Shown: positions 42,274-56,059, counted from the first letter of the stretch. The stretch: DNA of 64,000 nt from Eutreptiella sp. 'Long Island Sound 2002' (GCA_964036045.1 OZ038382.1:126046556-126110555), one strand, 5' to 3'. Numbers and translations: made by a program. The notes: generated by a model from the sequence alone, not told the origin.

Positions 42274-45220
42274 TGACGCGTTCCCGTGGGGGGCCGGCCA
42301 CGGGACGCTGCGGTGACACGCACAGGTGAGCAGGCAGGCAAGGCACTACGCTCACAAGGGCATCAATACGCCTGTGTCATGTGACAAAGCGTTTCAGAAT
42401 CCTTGCCACTCTGCAAAGAGGGAACGAAAGTATGTACAGCAACACATCAGGATATGTACACATGGGGTTAAGACTGGACTGAGGTAAGGGCATCACAGGA
42501 CCATAGACACTCAGTCCCAACTCATATCCCAATCCCAGGTCCGACCCTCTCAGTGGCTGATGGGGGCGGGGGCTCAAACACAACCCATGTCCTGCTCAGT
42601 CCGGACCCTGAAACCCTGCCAAAAGGGGGGGTGTCCCGCCCAGCCACAGGCGAGTTCCTGAAAAACCAAGGGGCTCCAAGGCCAACCGACAGTGGCTCCC
42701 TATGCTCCCTTAATGGCAGGTCCCAACTCCACTCTGAGCCAGAGATATGGCCCCGCCATTATCACCCAGGAGTTGGTAGCTGAAAATGGGCTGTTTCAGC
42801 CCAAACTGAAATTGACTCAAAAATCCCCAAAATTGACCCCTCGTCCGGACCCGCCAGAGGTAGGGACGAGGCAACTGACCCTGTGCCCTTCGAGTACGAA
42901 CTCCCTGGAGCCCTCACCCAACCTGGTTCCCTCTGAGGTCCCGGCATCAGGGCAACACGGATGAGTCAAGTGGGGTCATGATGCCAAAGTCACCAAAATT
43001 GGCGTCATTCCCACGCGTGGCTCGCCCGGCCAAGGTAAGGCCAATGGCTCACAGGGTAGGAGGCAGGACCTAGGACTTATATCTGAGTGTACAACTTGGA
43101 TTTAGGTCCGGGCTCCCTATGGGCTTAGAGAAATGGGGCCGCCAATTGACCACACGGAAGGGGGAAATTGGGGTCCCAAAATTGGGTCATTTTGGCTGCT
43201 TGAAATGAGCCAAAATTCGGTGTGCTCCCAATAGTATATCTCCACGCCGGCTTGGAGATCGGATCCGCCATTCCATACGCGATCCACCCGGAGTCCAACG
43301 GAGACTCCCATGCCTTTGGCTCTCAAAGATCTCCATGCTACTTGGCGTGGTGACGATCCCAATTGGGTCCACAAATGCCAAAATGGCAAAATTGCCCACA
43401 CTCACTTTGGGCTGGCGCCTTAACAAAGGTGGTTCCGCTTCGCCCACGTGGTGTGTGGACCATGGGGACCATTAACCATAACACCCATGTCATATATGGT
43501 CCATTGGTCCATGCGTCCGGCGTGCACGAAGGTTAGAACATGGGGCACGGCGGGCAGCAAAAGTGGAAAAATGCTCAAAATGGCCAAAAATGCGCACACT
43601 CATGGTTGAGGCAAATGAGGCACATGCCCGACTCGGACCGGATTGTGCCATAGGATTGGTATCAAGTCATGTTGGTCCAACATATCCTTTGGGCGTCGCC
43701 CAACTCCTCCGGTATTGGGAATGGCAGGGTCGCCAAGTGAGCCCATGATTTGGGATAGTCCCAAATCGCCAACATGGCGGCCACGGTATGCCAAGCCTAA
43801 GAGGAGTTTTTCGCCGGGTCCAAGATATGTTGGCTACCGAAGTATTTACCCTCATAACATACTTGGGTCTTGATGTCAATTGAGCGCAACGTTGAGATAT
43901 ATGGTCGCCACTTGACATCATGACGAGCCAAAAATGGCAAAATTGGCACAATGACACACAAAAGTGCCTTGAAAGGTCTACAGATATATTATAATATCTC
44001 CGGCTTGGATCGTGCAATCACTTAATCCTTCTAAACACAATGACTTGACACCATTGACCTTCGATCCCACATATGTGCTCCACTTGGGGCGCCTTGAAAG
44101 GTTACGAGCGCTACTTCCCAAGTGGGCACATGAAAATATGGAAAATTGTAAAACACACACCTTGCTCCCAACGCATCGCTTCGGGATCACCACACAAGCT
44201 TCCCTTCACGAAGGTTAGGCTTGCAATTGATCGTAGGGAGTATGGAGAAGGGGCTTGCACAATGTGAGGTCCATTGGCGGGCTTGGCTTGGAGCAATGGA
44301 CCCGCCAAATGGGCACGCAACACAACACATGGCACATACCACATATTGCCCAAAAAGGTGGCTCCCACCACGATATGTCATGCCCCTCCAAGGGCATAAC
44401 TTTGTGTCAATCGCTCATAGGAACTCAAGGAGAGTTCCTATGCAACACCAACACTTGCGCGCTACACTCGAAAGTTATCTTAACGCACGCAATATCATGG
44501 TCAATGAGTTGTAACGCAAACTCTACCCTCTTGACCATGATCCATTACACTAGCGCGCACGTGTGGAAACGCAAGGCATATAATGCTTCCTAAATTACGT
44601 CGGGAGTATTGTGAATACATCCCACGTTTCCCTATCGTAATTCCTCGCAAGCAACACGAGATATGACCTTCACAAGTGGCCTCACGAATCAACTTTGTTT
44701 TGCCCATATCTTTAAGACAAATGCAGGGCAGGATAAAAGGGAAGTTGATTCGTGCATACGGAAGCACGTAGGTCCACTCGAAAGAGGTCAAATCAAGTGC
44801 GGGGATGTCGAAGTCGAAAATCCGATTTCGACATCCTGAAAAATTCGGATTAAGGTTGCGAGTATTAATTATGAAAATTGCGGAAGCATCCATGCAGTTC
44901 CTGGCGACTTTGGAGCCTTCGTGACGGATAGCGTTAAAATTTCCATTATAAACAGTTAAACTGGCGGTTACGGTAAAATCGCGAACCAACCGCCAGCAGT
45001 CAAAACAGTGAGTATCGGAACGGAAGCGTAAAAATTGACGGAAACAATATGAAAATAAAACCCTGTTGATTCCTGATATTCTGATACACAAATCTCCGCT
45101 GGCGGTGCATCGGTTGCCGATGCGGGGCTTCACGGCACGGAACACGCCGTGCATGGGGTTAGTGGACCGGAGACCGGTTGTATGCCGTAACCTGGCCATG
45201 GGGTTCTGGGTACCGCTTCA
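42274..45220 (-). repeat. 3' LTR of element C (2,947 bp)
   Basis: On the minus strand it runs from TGAAGCGG (45220) to GCGTCA (42274). The 11-base self-primer sequence is at 42386-42396. It forms a 3-kb inverted repeat with the element B LTR at 34575-37587. Confidence 0.92.
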
Positions 45221-45231
45221 CCCCCCTCCTT
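45221..45231 (-). other. Polypurine tract of element C
   Basis: The minus strand reads AAGGAGGGGGG immediately before the LTR TG. Confidence 0.85.
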
Positions 45232-46710
45232 AGAGCAAACCCTGGGGGGGCTCGATAACACCCACGCATGGCAGCGGGTACCCAGGACCACTTCCTGAAG
45301 GGGGGGGGGGGGGTGTCACATCCTTACTCAGTAAGCCACAGTAAGATAGGTATCCCACAGTGGGATAGGTATGCTGCTGTAACAGCTCGTAGCACATGTA
45401 TAGTATCAAGTATCAAGTCCCGGGTCCAGGCGGCGATTGTTCGGCATCCAAGGGACCCGTTAACCCATACCAGGCGCACCGGGTGCCGGCTGCTACGGTC
45501 ACCACCACAGTGGCAGTGGCATACACGGCCAACATAGGCGTCACACGACGGCCGAGGTGGCCCCACAAGTCGAGAGCGACCACAAAGATCCATCAGGCTA
45601 CCCCAAGCTTCCCAAGGCCCGCCGACTGGGGAGAGTCCCCACGGGTCCTTCCTCGGGCGCACCATGTCCATATCCATACGACGCGAGTCCAGAGTGCCAT
45701 AGTCGAACTCCTTACGAACCCCAAATCGTAAGGGAACTCCTCCTGAAGGGATCGGGCATCAAGGCCGTCTTTTCCCTCGCCCTACTGCCGAGAAGGCCAT
45801 ACATGAGGGAGTCCTCATGCAGTGTGGGCGGAGGCGTCGACTCCTCAAACCACCAGTTTCCCAGGCAGACTGACCGAGGTCAGGAGCACCGGAGGCCGCC
45901 ATCCGAATGCAAGTGCGTCTGCAAATCGGTAGGCTCACACTGGGACTGACAGTGGCGGACCGCTGGAAGTGTAGTCAGGCAACTGGGCTTCCCGCCTGGC
46001 GCCATCAGGATCTCCACACATCACAGCGAATAGGGCAACACGGTATCACGGGCACTCAAACAGTAGAATCTGTAATCAAGTACTGGTCCAGGACGGACCA
46101 GGCTGTAAGGATATGTACACGGCGACTCAAGGCGCCTCTGTATCCCGATTCGTGGTGAAAAACAGTCCATCCCTCAGCGATGGGCTGATGACACTTAACA
46201 TACAGATGCACATATCCTGGAGGGCAGAAAAACAAGCAACAATTTGGGTAAATAGGCGTGTAAACACACTCAGAACAGAGTGCCAAACCACGCCACGGTC
46301 AGGATAAGGCAAATGCAGGAGGATGGACAGGATAACGCCTGAGTTCAGGCATATATAGTCTCGAGACACACGTCGACTGGCCTGGATTCCGCAAATGCCA
46401 TGGAACCAGACCACACACTCAAAAATCGCAATGCCCATGACAGCGGCATCCGTTGCGCAACGTCGTATGGGCTTCAAGGCCCCAAGAGCTCAGAATTATG
46501 AAGGTCAGTCGCCCTACCTGGTTTCCCAAGGATTCAGCAGGGGGGGGAGTGACGAGTAGAAGAAGAGAGGGGCCATCCTCCTCTGGATTCAGCAGGGGGG
46601 GGTACATGGCCACTCTGTCACCGAAAGATGGAAGAGAGCAAGCAAGTAAGGGACGATTCGTCGGCCTCACAAGCGCTCATAACACATCAGGGGAGAGCTC
46701 AGGGCGCTGA
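45232..46710 (-). other. 1.5-kb region between pol and 3' LTR of element C
   Basis: It contains a G14 tract (45300-45313) and two GGATTCAGCAGGGGGG copies near 46530-46605 (plus strand). Minus-strand frames of about 115 codons (46477-46127 and 45677-45324) show no recognisable domain; an envelope gene cannot be supported. Element A has only about 380 bp here. Confidence 0.6.
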
Positions 46711-49700
46711 TCAGGCACCCCTGGCTGCAATCGCCCGGGTGAGTGCTGCCAAGTCCGAAACGTGGATCTTGGTCTTGTGCTTGCGGATGTACTCCATGAA
46801 GGGAGTATTGACCCGCGGCACGAACGAGGAGACGGGTTCCCAGGTGTCGTGGGACGGCCCATAGCCTCGCCAACGAACCTTGAACTCCAGACCCCCGGGT
46901 GCCGAGGCCTTCGGACGCTGAGCCAGGATCTTCTCGACAGTATAGTCGTCCTGCTCAGCATAGTCGTCGTCCGAATCGGCCTCATGTTTGGCGTAGTCCA
47001 GGGACACATGTCGGCCACGGAGGTCGGGTTCCCGCACGAGGAGTTGACTCTCGTGGCGCTCCCGGAACTGTCCGTGACCCACCTTGATGCGGTAAGTGTC
47101 CTCACCAATCCTGCGGACCACCTCGCCGGGTGTGAACCAGGTTTTGGTGCGGTGGGTGCCCATGGGGCGGGGTCTGATCACCCACACCGGGTCTCCCACC
47201 CTGAACTTCTGCGCTGTCGAGCTCGGGGCGGACTTCTGACGCTCAGCATGCTCCTTCTCAAGCTGCTGGCGGAGGTCCCGCGCCGTTTGCTCCTGCCGCG
47301 CGAAGAACTCCTTGGCATCCATAGCCATGCCATCACCAGACAAGGGAAGTCCCCTACCCAGGGGGTCCCTGCCGAAGAGAATCTGGTGAGGGGACAAACC
47401 GCCCGGAGTGGGGGTGTCATGATGGGCCTTCAGAGCAGGCCACATCTCCTCGAACCAGTTCCGACGTGGATTGGTGATGTGGATCTTGCGCAGCTTCTCG
47501 AACAGCTGCCGTCCAGCCACCTCAGCACGGCCGTTAGACCGGCTGAGATAGGCCACGCTCTTGGCATGACGTATCTCCATGAGGGAACACATAGCCTTGA
47601 ACCAGCCACCAGTAAACTGGGGCCCTCGGTCACTGCAAATGGTGCGGGGGATGTCAAAGACGGTCAGCCAATGACGAATCATCATGACTGCCACTTCCTT
47701 GGCAAGCAACCCCTTTTTGCGTGCCGGAACAGCTACAACGTAGCCGCTGTGGCGGTCCACACAGAGAACCACACAGTCAAAGGTCTCCTTGCCACTGTGC
47801 ACTTCGGGCATGGAGAAGACGTCCATGGCCACGCTCTCCGTGGGCTGGTCAGGAACCGGGGTCCATTGGGGTTCCCCCTTGACGTTCCGGTTATCGGGAT
47901 TGCAGGCCTGACAGACCGAACAACCCTTCCTGACCTTCTTGATGGCGGTGTAGAGAACGATATGGTCGATCTCGAACCGACGCTGCATGTCAAGAGCTTG
48001 CTTCTTGACCCCTGGGTGCAGCATGTGGTGGTGCCAAGCTTCACACAGCTCGAGCACCCGGGACTCTGGGACTAGCAGCTTACCATTCCGGTAGAGCTTG
48101 CCATCTTCCTCAGTCAGCCCCTTTGGCCACTTTTGTCCGTCGTCAGGGTCGGTCACAGCCCTATACTCGGCCGCAAAGGCCTCAGACCTGGCGTAATCGT
48201 CGGTCCAGTCGTCCTGGAGGCAAGACTCTGGGAAGAGGTGCTTGTCGGACTCCACTCCCACAGGGGGTGCCGGACCGGGCCTTCCGCCCGCGGCACCCAC
48301 AGGGGCGAGTACACTGACCGCTCTGCTCACCCTCGAAGCGAAGGGGGCATCTGCAGCCATGACGACGAAGCATTTAGCACCCTCCTCCTCCATCAGGCGC
48401 TCCATTTCGATGATCCTCTTGGCTTCAGCGGTCTCAGCCTCATCGCCATGGGCAGAGATGTCCTGCATGCCCTTGCTGGCGGGATAGGCCCACCTACTGA
48501 GACAGTCCGCCACGGTGTTATCCTTTCCAGGAATGTAAACAACCGTAAGGTCGAACTTGGCCAAGGTCTCGTGCCATCTTGCCCGCCGGGAGGCGGGACC
48601 TGAGGGGGTGTCCACGTGCTCCTTGTGCCACGACTGCAGACTCTGATGGTCGGTGCAGACAGTGACGGGATGGAGGGCTATGTACCCAGCCCATTTTCTG
48701 AGAGCCATGACGATGGCATACGCCTCCTTTTCACGGGGCGTCCACGTCCGTCTCTGGCCTTCCGCCAGGACTCGGCTCCAGAAGGCCACGGGCACGTGCC
48801 TCCCATCGTCAAGCACTTGCTCCAACACAGCCCCAATGGCGTAGTCGGAAGCGTCGGTGCGCAGGACGAACCCTCGGTCGGGATCCACGAGGTGCAGACC
48901 CACTGCGGATAGCAGCGCCTGCTTCATCCCCTCAAAGGCACGGTCGGACTCTTCAGTCCAGACCAGAGCCTTCTTGGACCCCTTCTTGGTCTCCTCTCGG
49001 TTGCCCTTGAGCATGGTCGTCATGGGGGCTGCATACTCGGCATACATTTTGATATACCCCGAGTAGTAATTGCAGAACCCCAGATACGCCCGTAGCTCAG
49101 AGACCGTTTTGGGCTTTTCCCAGTGCTCAATCGCAGCCACCTTGCCAGGTATGGGCTTTCGCTGCCCGTTCCCGACTACGTGGCCAGCGAAGACCACCTC
49201 GCTTACCGCAATGGTGGCCTTGTCACTGCTGCCCGTGAGTTTGTGCCGAACCAGAAGGTCCAGCACCCGAGTGACGTCCCTCTCGTGTGCCTCCAGGAGC
49301 TCCTCGTAGCTCATGCTGGGGTCCCCGGACGCGATGATCACGTCGTCCACGAAGGGGTCCGCACAGTCGCGCACCGGCTCAAGCAGGTTCTCCAGCATCC
49401 GCTGAAAAGCCGCATTGCCGTTGGTAACGCCCATGGGCATCACCTTCCACTGGAGAGGTCCAAGTGGGGTGCTCATGGCTGTGCAGGCACGGGACTCCTC
49501 GGCGAGAGGCATCTGATGATAACCATGTTTCAGGTCAATCACCGTGAAGATCCTCCGCCGGTGTTGCTTTTGCAGCATATCCTCAATGAGGGGCAGCGTA
49601 TAGCTGTCGTGCTGCGTTTGGGCGTTCAGGCCGCGGTAGTCGACCACGAGCCGCCACTCACCGGCAACCTTCGTGGGGACGACGAAGCAGGGAGAGGCCC

Positions 49701-51731
49701 ACTCGGAGTGGCACGGCTCAAGCCAGCCTCTCTGGATGAAGTCACGGAGGATCTTCTCCATGGCCTCTTTCCTCTCGCCCCTCAGGGCAAACTCCCGGTG
49801 ACGATACACACGGGGGTCCTGCTTCAGTCGTATCTTGGCCTCGCCATACGGTCCACGCACCGGTGGGGGAAACACAGGCTTACCGCTGAAGAAGGTATCA
49901 CCATACTTCTGCTTCAGCCTGGCCCTCAACGCCTGGATCTTGGGGCAGTCATCGGACTCCGCCTTGGCTTTTCCGGGCACTTGAACCACGGAGCTTACTT
50001 GAGGGGTAGCGACCCCGCTCGCTTTCGGCTCAGGCGGTCTCCCAGGTGGCCCAAAGGGCCATCTCTGGTCTTGCCTCGGAATAGATCGCCGTAGGTGGGT
50101 GGGTTACCCCCGATTGGCTCGTCCTGGCTGGACAGGTGGTCCAGTACCCTCCTTACGAAGGTATCTCCATCATAGGAACCAGAGACGATCGAGTCCACTT
50201 CCCACCAGGCTTTGTCCTGGCCTTTGCCCTCACGCTGGTTCCCCCAGTCGTGAAAGGGCTGATCCATATACCCCTGAACCAGATCCCACTCCTCCTCAGT
50301 GATGGGGTCTTCGGAGTCCGATTCTTCGATGTCAACAGGGGGAACCGCAAAGCATTGCCTCCAAGGCTCTGCTATGATACGGTTGACACACACGAAGTCC
50401 GTGGTGTCGGCCTGATCAAGGCCCCCATCCACATAGTGGAATTCTGTTGGCCATCTCTGGGGTGGCATGGGCTGTCCCTTAGCGTCCTGATAGACACTCT
50501 CCCCAGCCGGTAGGACGACCTTGTTTAAGGTCATGTTGGTCAATGAGGCTACCCAATGTCGGGTACTTTCCTCCTCGGTGCATCCCATAGGAACAACCAG
50601 CACTGCCTTGGAGCGGTCCTTGCGAATCTTCGCTATCGCTCTTGGAATGTCCCAACGGGGGCAATGGATCCACATCAGTCCCTGATGCGGACCCCAGTGC
50701 TTCTTCCACGCGGAGTCCTGTGCGCTCCAGTACTTCTCACACACCCGCAGATGGGCGGAGGTTCCTGAAGAGAACGCATCCAGGGCCAGATCCGACGCTC
50801 CCAGGTCCGCGACCACTCGGTTCGCCATTTGCGGCCTTACGCCGTACTCCTGGTTTGCAGGACCAGTTGGCTCAGTGTCCAGCGCGGCCACTTCGAGCTG
50901 ATTGCGTTCGGGGTGGAGCCATTGGCATTCCACATGGTGCTCAGGTGACGAAAGCCACGAGAGTTGGTCGTCCTGGTACAGGGTCATGGAAGCCTGGGCC
51001 GGGAGGACGCAAGAGTCCGTCTCCATCATGAAGTCGTACCCGACGATCATGTCCCAGTCCATCTCGGCCTCGTAGAAGCTACCTTGCAGGAGGATTTCCT
51101 TGCCGAGGTCTGGGCGGCTCAGCTCACGATGGTTCACGAACTGCAGCCCAATGGCCGCTTCCTTCGTGCCTCCCACCATGTACTGGCCGTTCGCCACCTT
51201 CAGCCTGACAGGCTTCCGACTGTCGGTCAGACACTCTGGTGGAAGTAGGCCAGCCTTGACCAAGCTGACTTGAGCTCCCGTGTCGACCAACACGTCGAAA
51301 ACCTTTTCCACTTCCCCGCATAGGGCACGGACCTTAAGATGCAACTGCCGCTCGCGACCGACACGGCGTACGGCGTGCAAACTCAGGATCTCCGGCCGTT
51401 CCAGAAGCTCCACAAGCGACTGGTGCAGGTCGTGGACAATGGGCTCAGGCTGCCCATCTGCAGCATCCAGCTGCGGTCCGGGTGATCCTCCGATACTCTC
51501 GGATAGATCCTGTAGTACATCAAACACGTTCTTGGTCGCGAAGGACGGACGGGTGCAAGGGTTCGTGCCTTCACTTGCCCTCACCCCGCCTCCGCGACTG
51601 GGCGCCGGACCGGGCCTTCCGCCCGCGGCAGTCCCCTTGTGCTTATCGACTCCCGACTGGGATGGTTCGGCGCTTCCCACGTCACCATCCTGCGACCGCC
51701 CTAGCTGGGGCCCTTGGCTGCAGGGGCTCCG
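46711..51731 (-). pseudogene. pol: Element C pol, broken by a 1-bp deletion
   Basis: The frame after the gag amber encodes the protease (DTGAQVSLV) and the D-A-F-S-S module. At about 50040/50041 one base is missing relative to element B (GGGAGACC against GGGAAGACC), so that frame stops at 49995. The next frame carries RT (FVDD), RNase H (LRTDASDYAIGAVLEQ), integrase (HHCC; AMDVF, SDRGPQF, GRAEVAGRQ) and a chromodomain (FKVRWRGYG) to TGA at 46711. Apart from the deletion, all catalytic motifs are present. The protease-to-RT link is lost, so RT and integrase would not be made from the normal Gag-Pol reading. Confidence 0.92.
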
Positions 51732-51734
51732 CTA
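51732..51734 (-). promoter_or_regulatory. In-frame amber codon between gag and pol, element C
   Basis: TAG followed by CGGAGCCCCTGCAGCC. The same frame continues into protease. Same position and context as element B (59496-59498). Confidence 0.7.
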
Positions 51735-54700
51735 GGGGGCGTCGGTTGTGGAAGAGGGGGTGTTCTCCTCGGCCTCAACGTCGTTGACGCCCTTCTTTCT
51801 TCCCCCTTTACCTCCTCCTTTACCCTTCTTGTCCTTGTCCTTGTTCTGGTCATTCTGGTTGTTCTCCTTGTTCTTGTTGTCCGACCTGGGGACCCAGTTC
51901 CTCTTGATCTCCTGGATCTCCTTGGCCAACTCGGTCCCCACCGACGACATCAGCTTGGCCAGCTCTTCCTTGTCCACCTCCACCTTGGCTTCCCGAATAC
52001 CCACGGGCGCACGCTTCTTCGACCCGTGCACCTTCTTGTAAGCGTCCGTGTCAGCCTTGTGGATGGGGCATGTTCGGTGGTCATGGTTGAAGCCTCGCTT
52101 CCTCCCATAACACACGAAACAGCCCTGAGGGTGAGCTCGTATGAACTCCCCAAAGGACAGCGGAGGGTCGCCAATGCGGCGAGGGTCCCTCTTCTCCTGC
52201 TTCTTCCAACCCTGCTGCAGGGGCTTCCAGTTTCCCGGCTTGCTCCCCGTGTTCAGGTTCTTGGCCACGAAGGCACAAACGGCCACTTCGGCGGGCTCAT
52301 CGTCGTCGTCATCGTCGACGAGAGTCTCATCGCCGCCGGCTCCCGCTGGGTCCATGGCAGATTCCCCGCCAGGTCCCTCGCCAACGTGGTTGACGTCGCG
52401 GTCGCCGGGCCTCAACCCGCGGGTGTGGTGGAGGTTTCGGTACTCCTTGAGTACTTCCTCGCCAACCCACTCCAGGATCTCGTCGCAGCTCATCCGCGCC
52501 GGGATGGGCTGCAGACGGATGGTCTGGCCGCTCAACTCACAATCGTCAAGGCGCCACATCGCGGTCTTCTCGCGATCGCCCGAGACGGTGATGAGAAGAG
52601 CGTTCCGCAGGGAGTGCCGTTTGACATCCCGGGCCACGTTCTTCTTCGCCCAAGACACAACGTTCGTATGATACTCCTTGGGGAGCATCATCTTGACCGT
52701 GTGGTTGGACTTGGCCCTCTTGGATTCCTCCTTGGTGACCCTCTTGATCCATGCTTCCGGCAGCATGGAGAGCAGGCGAGCCTGCTCGTCAGCCTCGTTC
52801 CAATCCTCCACATTGCGGCGGAAGAGGGTGTATTTCCCTCGGAAGTCACGCCAGTCCCGTAGGCGGATCTCCCGTCCATCATGCTCAAGCTTGATGGACT
52901 TCCAGCGCTTGGCAGCCACCTGCGGAGCGTCCACCCGCTCCTGCTCGTTGAGCCACTTCTTGGCGTCCTTGAGGGTCTTGATTTTCCCCTCCTTGGTCGC
53001 CACGAAGTATAGCTCGCCGAGCACTTCCGGCAGGCGGTACCTGAACCGTTTGAAGACATATCTCTCCGCATCCGCGGGAGGTAGGTCTTCAGTGACGGTC
53101 AGCCCCCAATCGTCCAGCTTCTCCAAGAAGCGGTCGAGGTTGAGGGGGTTGCCATCGTACATGGGGGGCTTGATGTCCTTCAAGTCTTCCCACACGGCGG
53201 CGTCCGCGGCCTTAGAGACCATGAACGCCGGCCGCGAGGTCGACCGAGGTTCCCACCGGCCTCGCCCACGGACTCCCACGGCCGCCACGTCCATCTCCTC
53301 CATGGAATCCCTGTGGCTACGCCGCGGTTCCTCCACGTACGCTGAACCGAAATGTTCACGCCGTACTGCATCCATGTACGCATCCTCATCACGGCGCCGG
53401 CGGCTGCGTTCAGCGGCCTCCCGTCGTACACCACGCGGCGGGCTGATGTCGAACTCCTCCAGGTCCAGGTCCAGATCCAGGTCCTCACCTTTGCCGACAT
53501 CCCACTCCACGTCTCCTCTGGGGACCTCATCCCTGAGTCCACCATAACGTCCTCCAGCCCTGGGGATTGGCGCCGGGGCTGGTGCCGGGCGTCGGGGGCG
53601 TACAGGCGTCCGCGGTGGGGCACGGCGGTTGTCGTAGTCCGCGCTGAGCCACTCATCGTCCATTCCTCACCGCCACTGCCGGGCGGCACGCGCTCGTTGC
53701 GGCGGCCCGCGCTGTGGTGAGAGGGGGCGGTGAGAGAGGGGGCACTGGCGCTGGGGCGACTCCTGGGGGCTCCGCCGGGGGCGTGGGGTCTGCCTGGACC
53801 TGGTCCGGGTCCCCAGCCATCCTCCGACGAGCCAGACTCCAGGGGTGGGTGGTCGCTGCCGACTCTCCCACGGGCTTCCAGCGCATCCAGCCTCTCCTGC
53901 AGGCCGCTGACGACGTTGGTCAGCGACTTGGTCTCGGCCCTGGCGATGTCCAGGTCCTTCTGGGCGCGCGCGGCGACCCCGGAGATGCGAGCCATCTCGA
54001 CCTTGCCCGTGTCTACCTCGCACTCGAGGGCAAAGACCCTCCTGCGGAGGTAGACAATCCACCGCCAGGTGGTATCCGGGTCGCCGTTCCCTGGTGGGTC
54101 GTCGGGGTCCCCAGGGGGTCCTCCAGGAGGGCCTCCGCCGGGTCTGCCCGGTCCAGGGGGTCCTCCCCCGCCCGGTGGTCCGCCTCCAGGGGGTCCACTC
54201 GGTGGGCGTCCTCCAGGGGGTCCTGATGGTCCTCCGCCAGGGGGTCCCGGTGGGTCTCCGCCGGGTCGCCTCGGTGGGTCCGAGGATGGGCGCTTCCTCG
54301 TGATGCCGAACTCCATGTCGTCTTCCTCGTCCATGTCGCCCCACCTGGGCGTCTCGGTCACGGAGGACTCGGAGCTCCGGTAGGGAGGAGGGGGATCCTC
54401 ATCCTCACCTTCCATGGGGACGTCTCCGCCACCTCCGCCCGTCCAAGCCACCACTTGGCGATGTCGACGGCCTCGTTCATCCCCGTCACTGGCGGTGAAG
54501 AAGGGGTCACTGTCGTGGGGGTGCCCACCCGCTGGCCTCCGCGGCCTCTCGGGGGTCTTCCCCTTGCCCTTCCTCCGCCGACGGGCGGTGGTGCCACCGC
54601 TCCCACTGCTGCCCGTGTCCGCCTCATCCAGCTTCATCCTGGAGGAGGCGTCCCCTTCGAAAAGCCTTCGAAGGGTCTCCACTCGCGATCCTCCCGGGGG

Positions 54701-56059
54701 AGTCTCGTGGCGGAGTTTGGCCTCTGCCTCCTCCATTGCGGCGGCGGTGGCTGCGGCAGCTCGCGCTTCGGCCTCTTCCCGAGCACGAGCCGCCTCGGCT
54801 TCCCGGGCCTGCAGCAGCTGCGCCTTCTGCGCCTCCAACGCCGCCAGCTCCGCCTCCGTCTTGGCCTTCTCCTCAGCGACCTTCCGTCGCGCGGCTTCGA
54901 TGGCTTCCTTCTTGGCGGCGTCCTCCTGGGCCTTAGCCGTCGCTTCGGCGTGGGCCCTTTCTTCCGCCTCCTTCTTTGCCCTCTCTTGGGCAAGCGCCTC
55001 TTCCAGCGCCTTCACCTCGGCCTCCTTGCAGGCAATGGCCTCCTGCGTCAGGCGGGCTTCCTCGTCGGCTGCCGCCAACTCACCGTTGACCTGGGCAGTC
55101 GCTGCCCCATGGGCGGCTACGGCCGTGAGTCCGGCCGCAATGGCCGCCACGGTCTGGGTGTGGATGGCCATGCCATGCGCCCAATGCGCAGCCTCCTCCT
55201 AGGCGATGCCGGCGGCGCCCTCCACGGCAGCGCTGTACTGCTTGGCCCGTTGCCGGGCAACCCGACGGTTGCAGGGCACCCCACAGGCGCGCTCACAGGC
55301 GCGCGCCACGTCCCTTTCGGGAGCAACGCTGCTGCTGGAGCTGGCCTGGTCGGCCGGCATCCTCCCACGGTGGGCCGACTCCACGTCGCTGCTGGGGCCT
55401 GCTGGGGCCTGCCGGGCCCTCAGGAGCAGCGGACGGGGCTTGCCCTGGGTCTGCTTGGCGACTTGGATGTAGTCGCCAAGGGTGGTGGAGCCGGGGTGGT
55501 GACCACCATTGGCCCGTTGGGGACTGGGGGCTCGGGTTCGGCCCTTGGCGCCTTGGGCGGCTTCGGCGGCCAGGGACTCCTGGTACTCCCGCCACTTCCG
55601 GTCCCTCTTCCTGTCCCCGGCGGACCGCTTCTCCGTCCCCGGAGACGCGCTGCTGCTGCCCTGCAGCCTGCGCTCGCTCCCCGGTTCCGGGAACTTCCTC
55701 TCGATCACGTCCCACAGGGAGACGTTGATCGAGGCGCCCGACGGGTACACGTTGGGCTCCTCGTCCTCCTCAATCCCGTCGGGACGCAGGCCTTCGCCGG
55801 GCCTGTCCGGCCGGGTCCACGTCCTCCAGCGCCTCTGCTGGTGGCGGTACTCGTACCCTTCCGCCCGCAGCCAGTCCTCCACGGCCTGCAGGCGGTCGGG
55901 GGCGATGTCCGTGCGGAGCTCGAAGCTCCTGGGCATGCCGCCTTCGCACTGGGGGTGGCTGTGGCGGTAGTGCTGGTCCCAAACCAACCCACGCAGCAGG
56001 CGTGCTGCATGGGGGTGGGGCCGCGGCCACGTCCTGCCCGCTTCCTGCCAATTCACCAT
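51732..56059 (-). pseudogene. gag: Element C gag, broken by an amber codon and a 1-bp deletion
   Basis: The ATG at 56059 gives MVNWQEAGRTWP, as in element B. At 55199-55201 a Gln codon (CAG in B) is TAG, after GIA. The frame then continues through the Ala/Glu coiled coil and Pro/Gly tract until about 53660, where one base is missing relative to B (GAATGGACGATGAG against GATTGGCGTGATGAG). The following frame (from about 53663) holds the capsid-like region, the C-x2-C-x8-H-x4-C zinc knuckle and the Lys-rich tail ending TDAP then TAG. Domain order is as in B. The two lesions suggest decay after insertion or sequencing error. Confidence 0.92.

Noticed and set aside
46127-46477. Possible envelope-like ORF downstream of element C pol
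   Set aside because: No signal peptide, fusion or transmembrane architecture that I can support; short and unmatched in element A.
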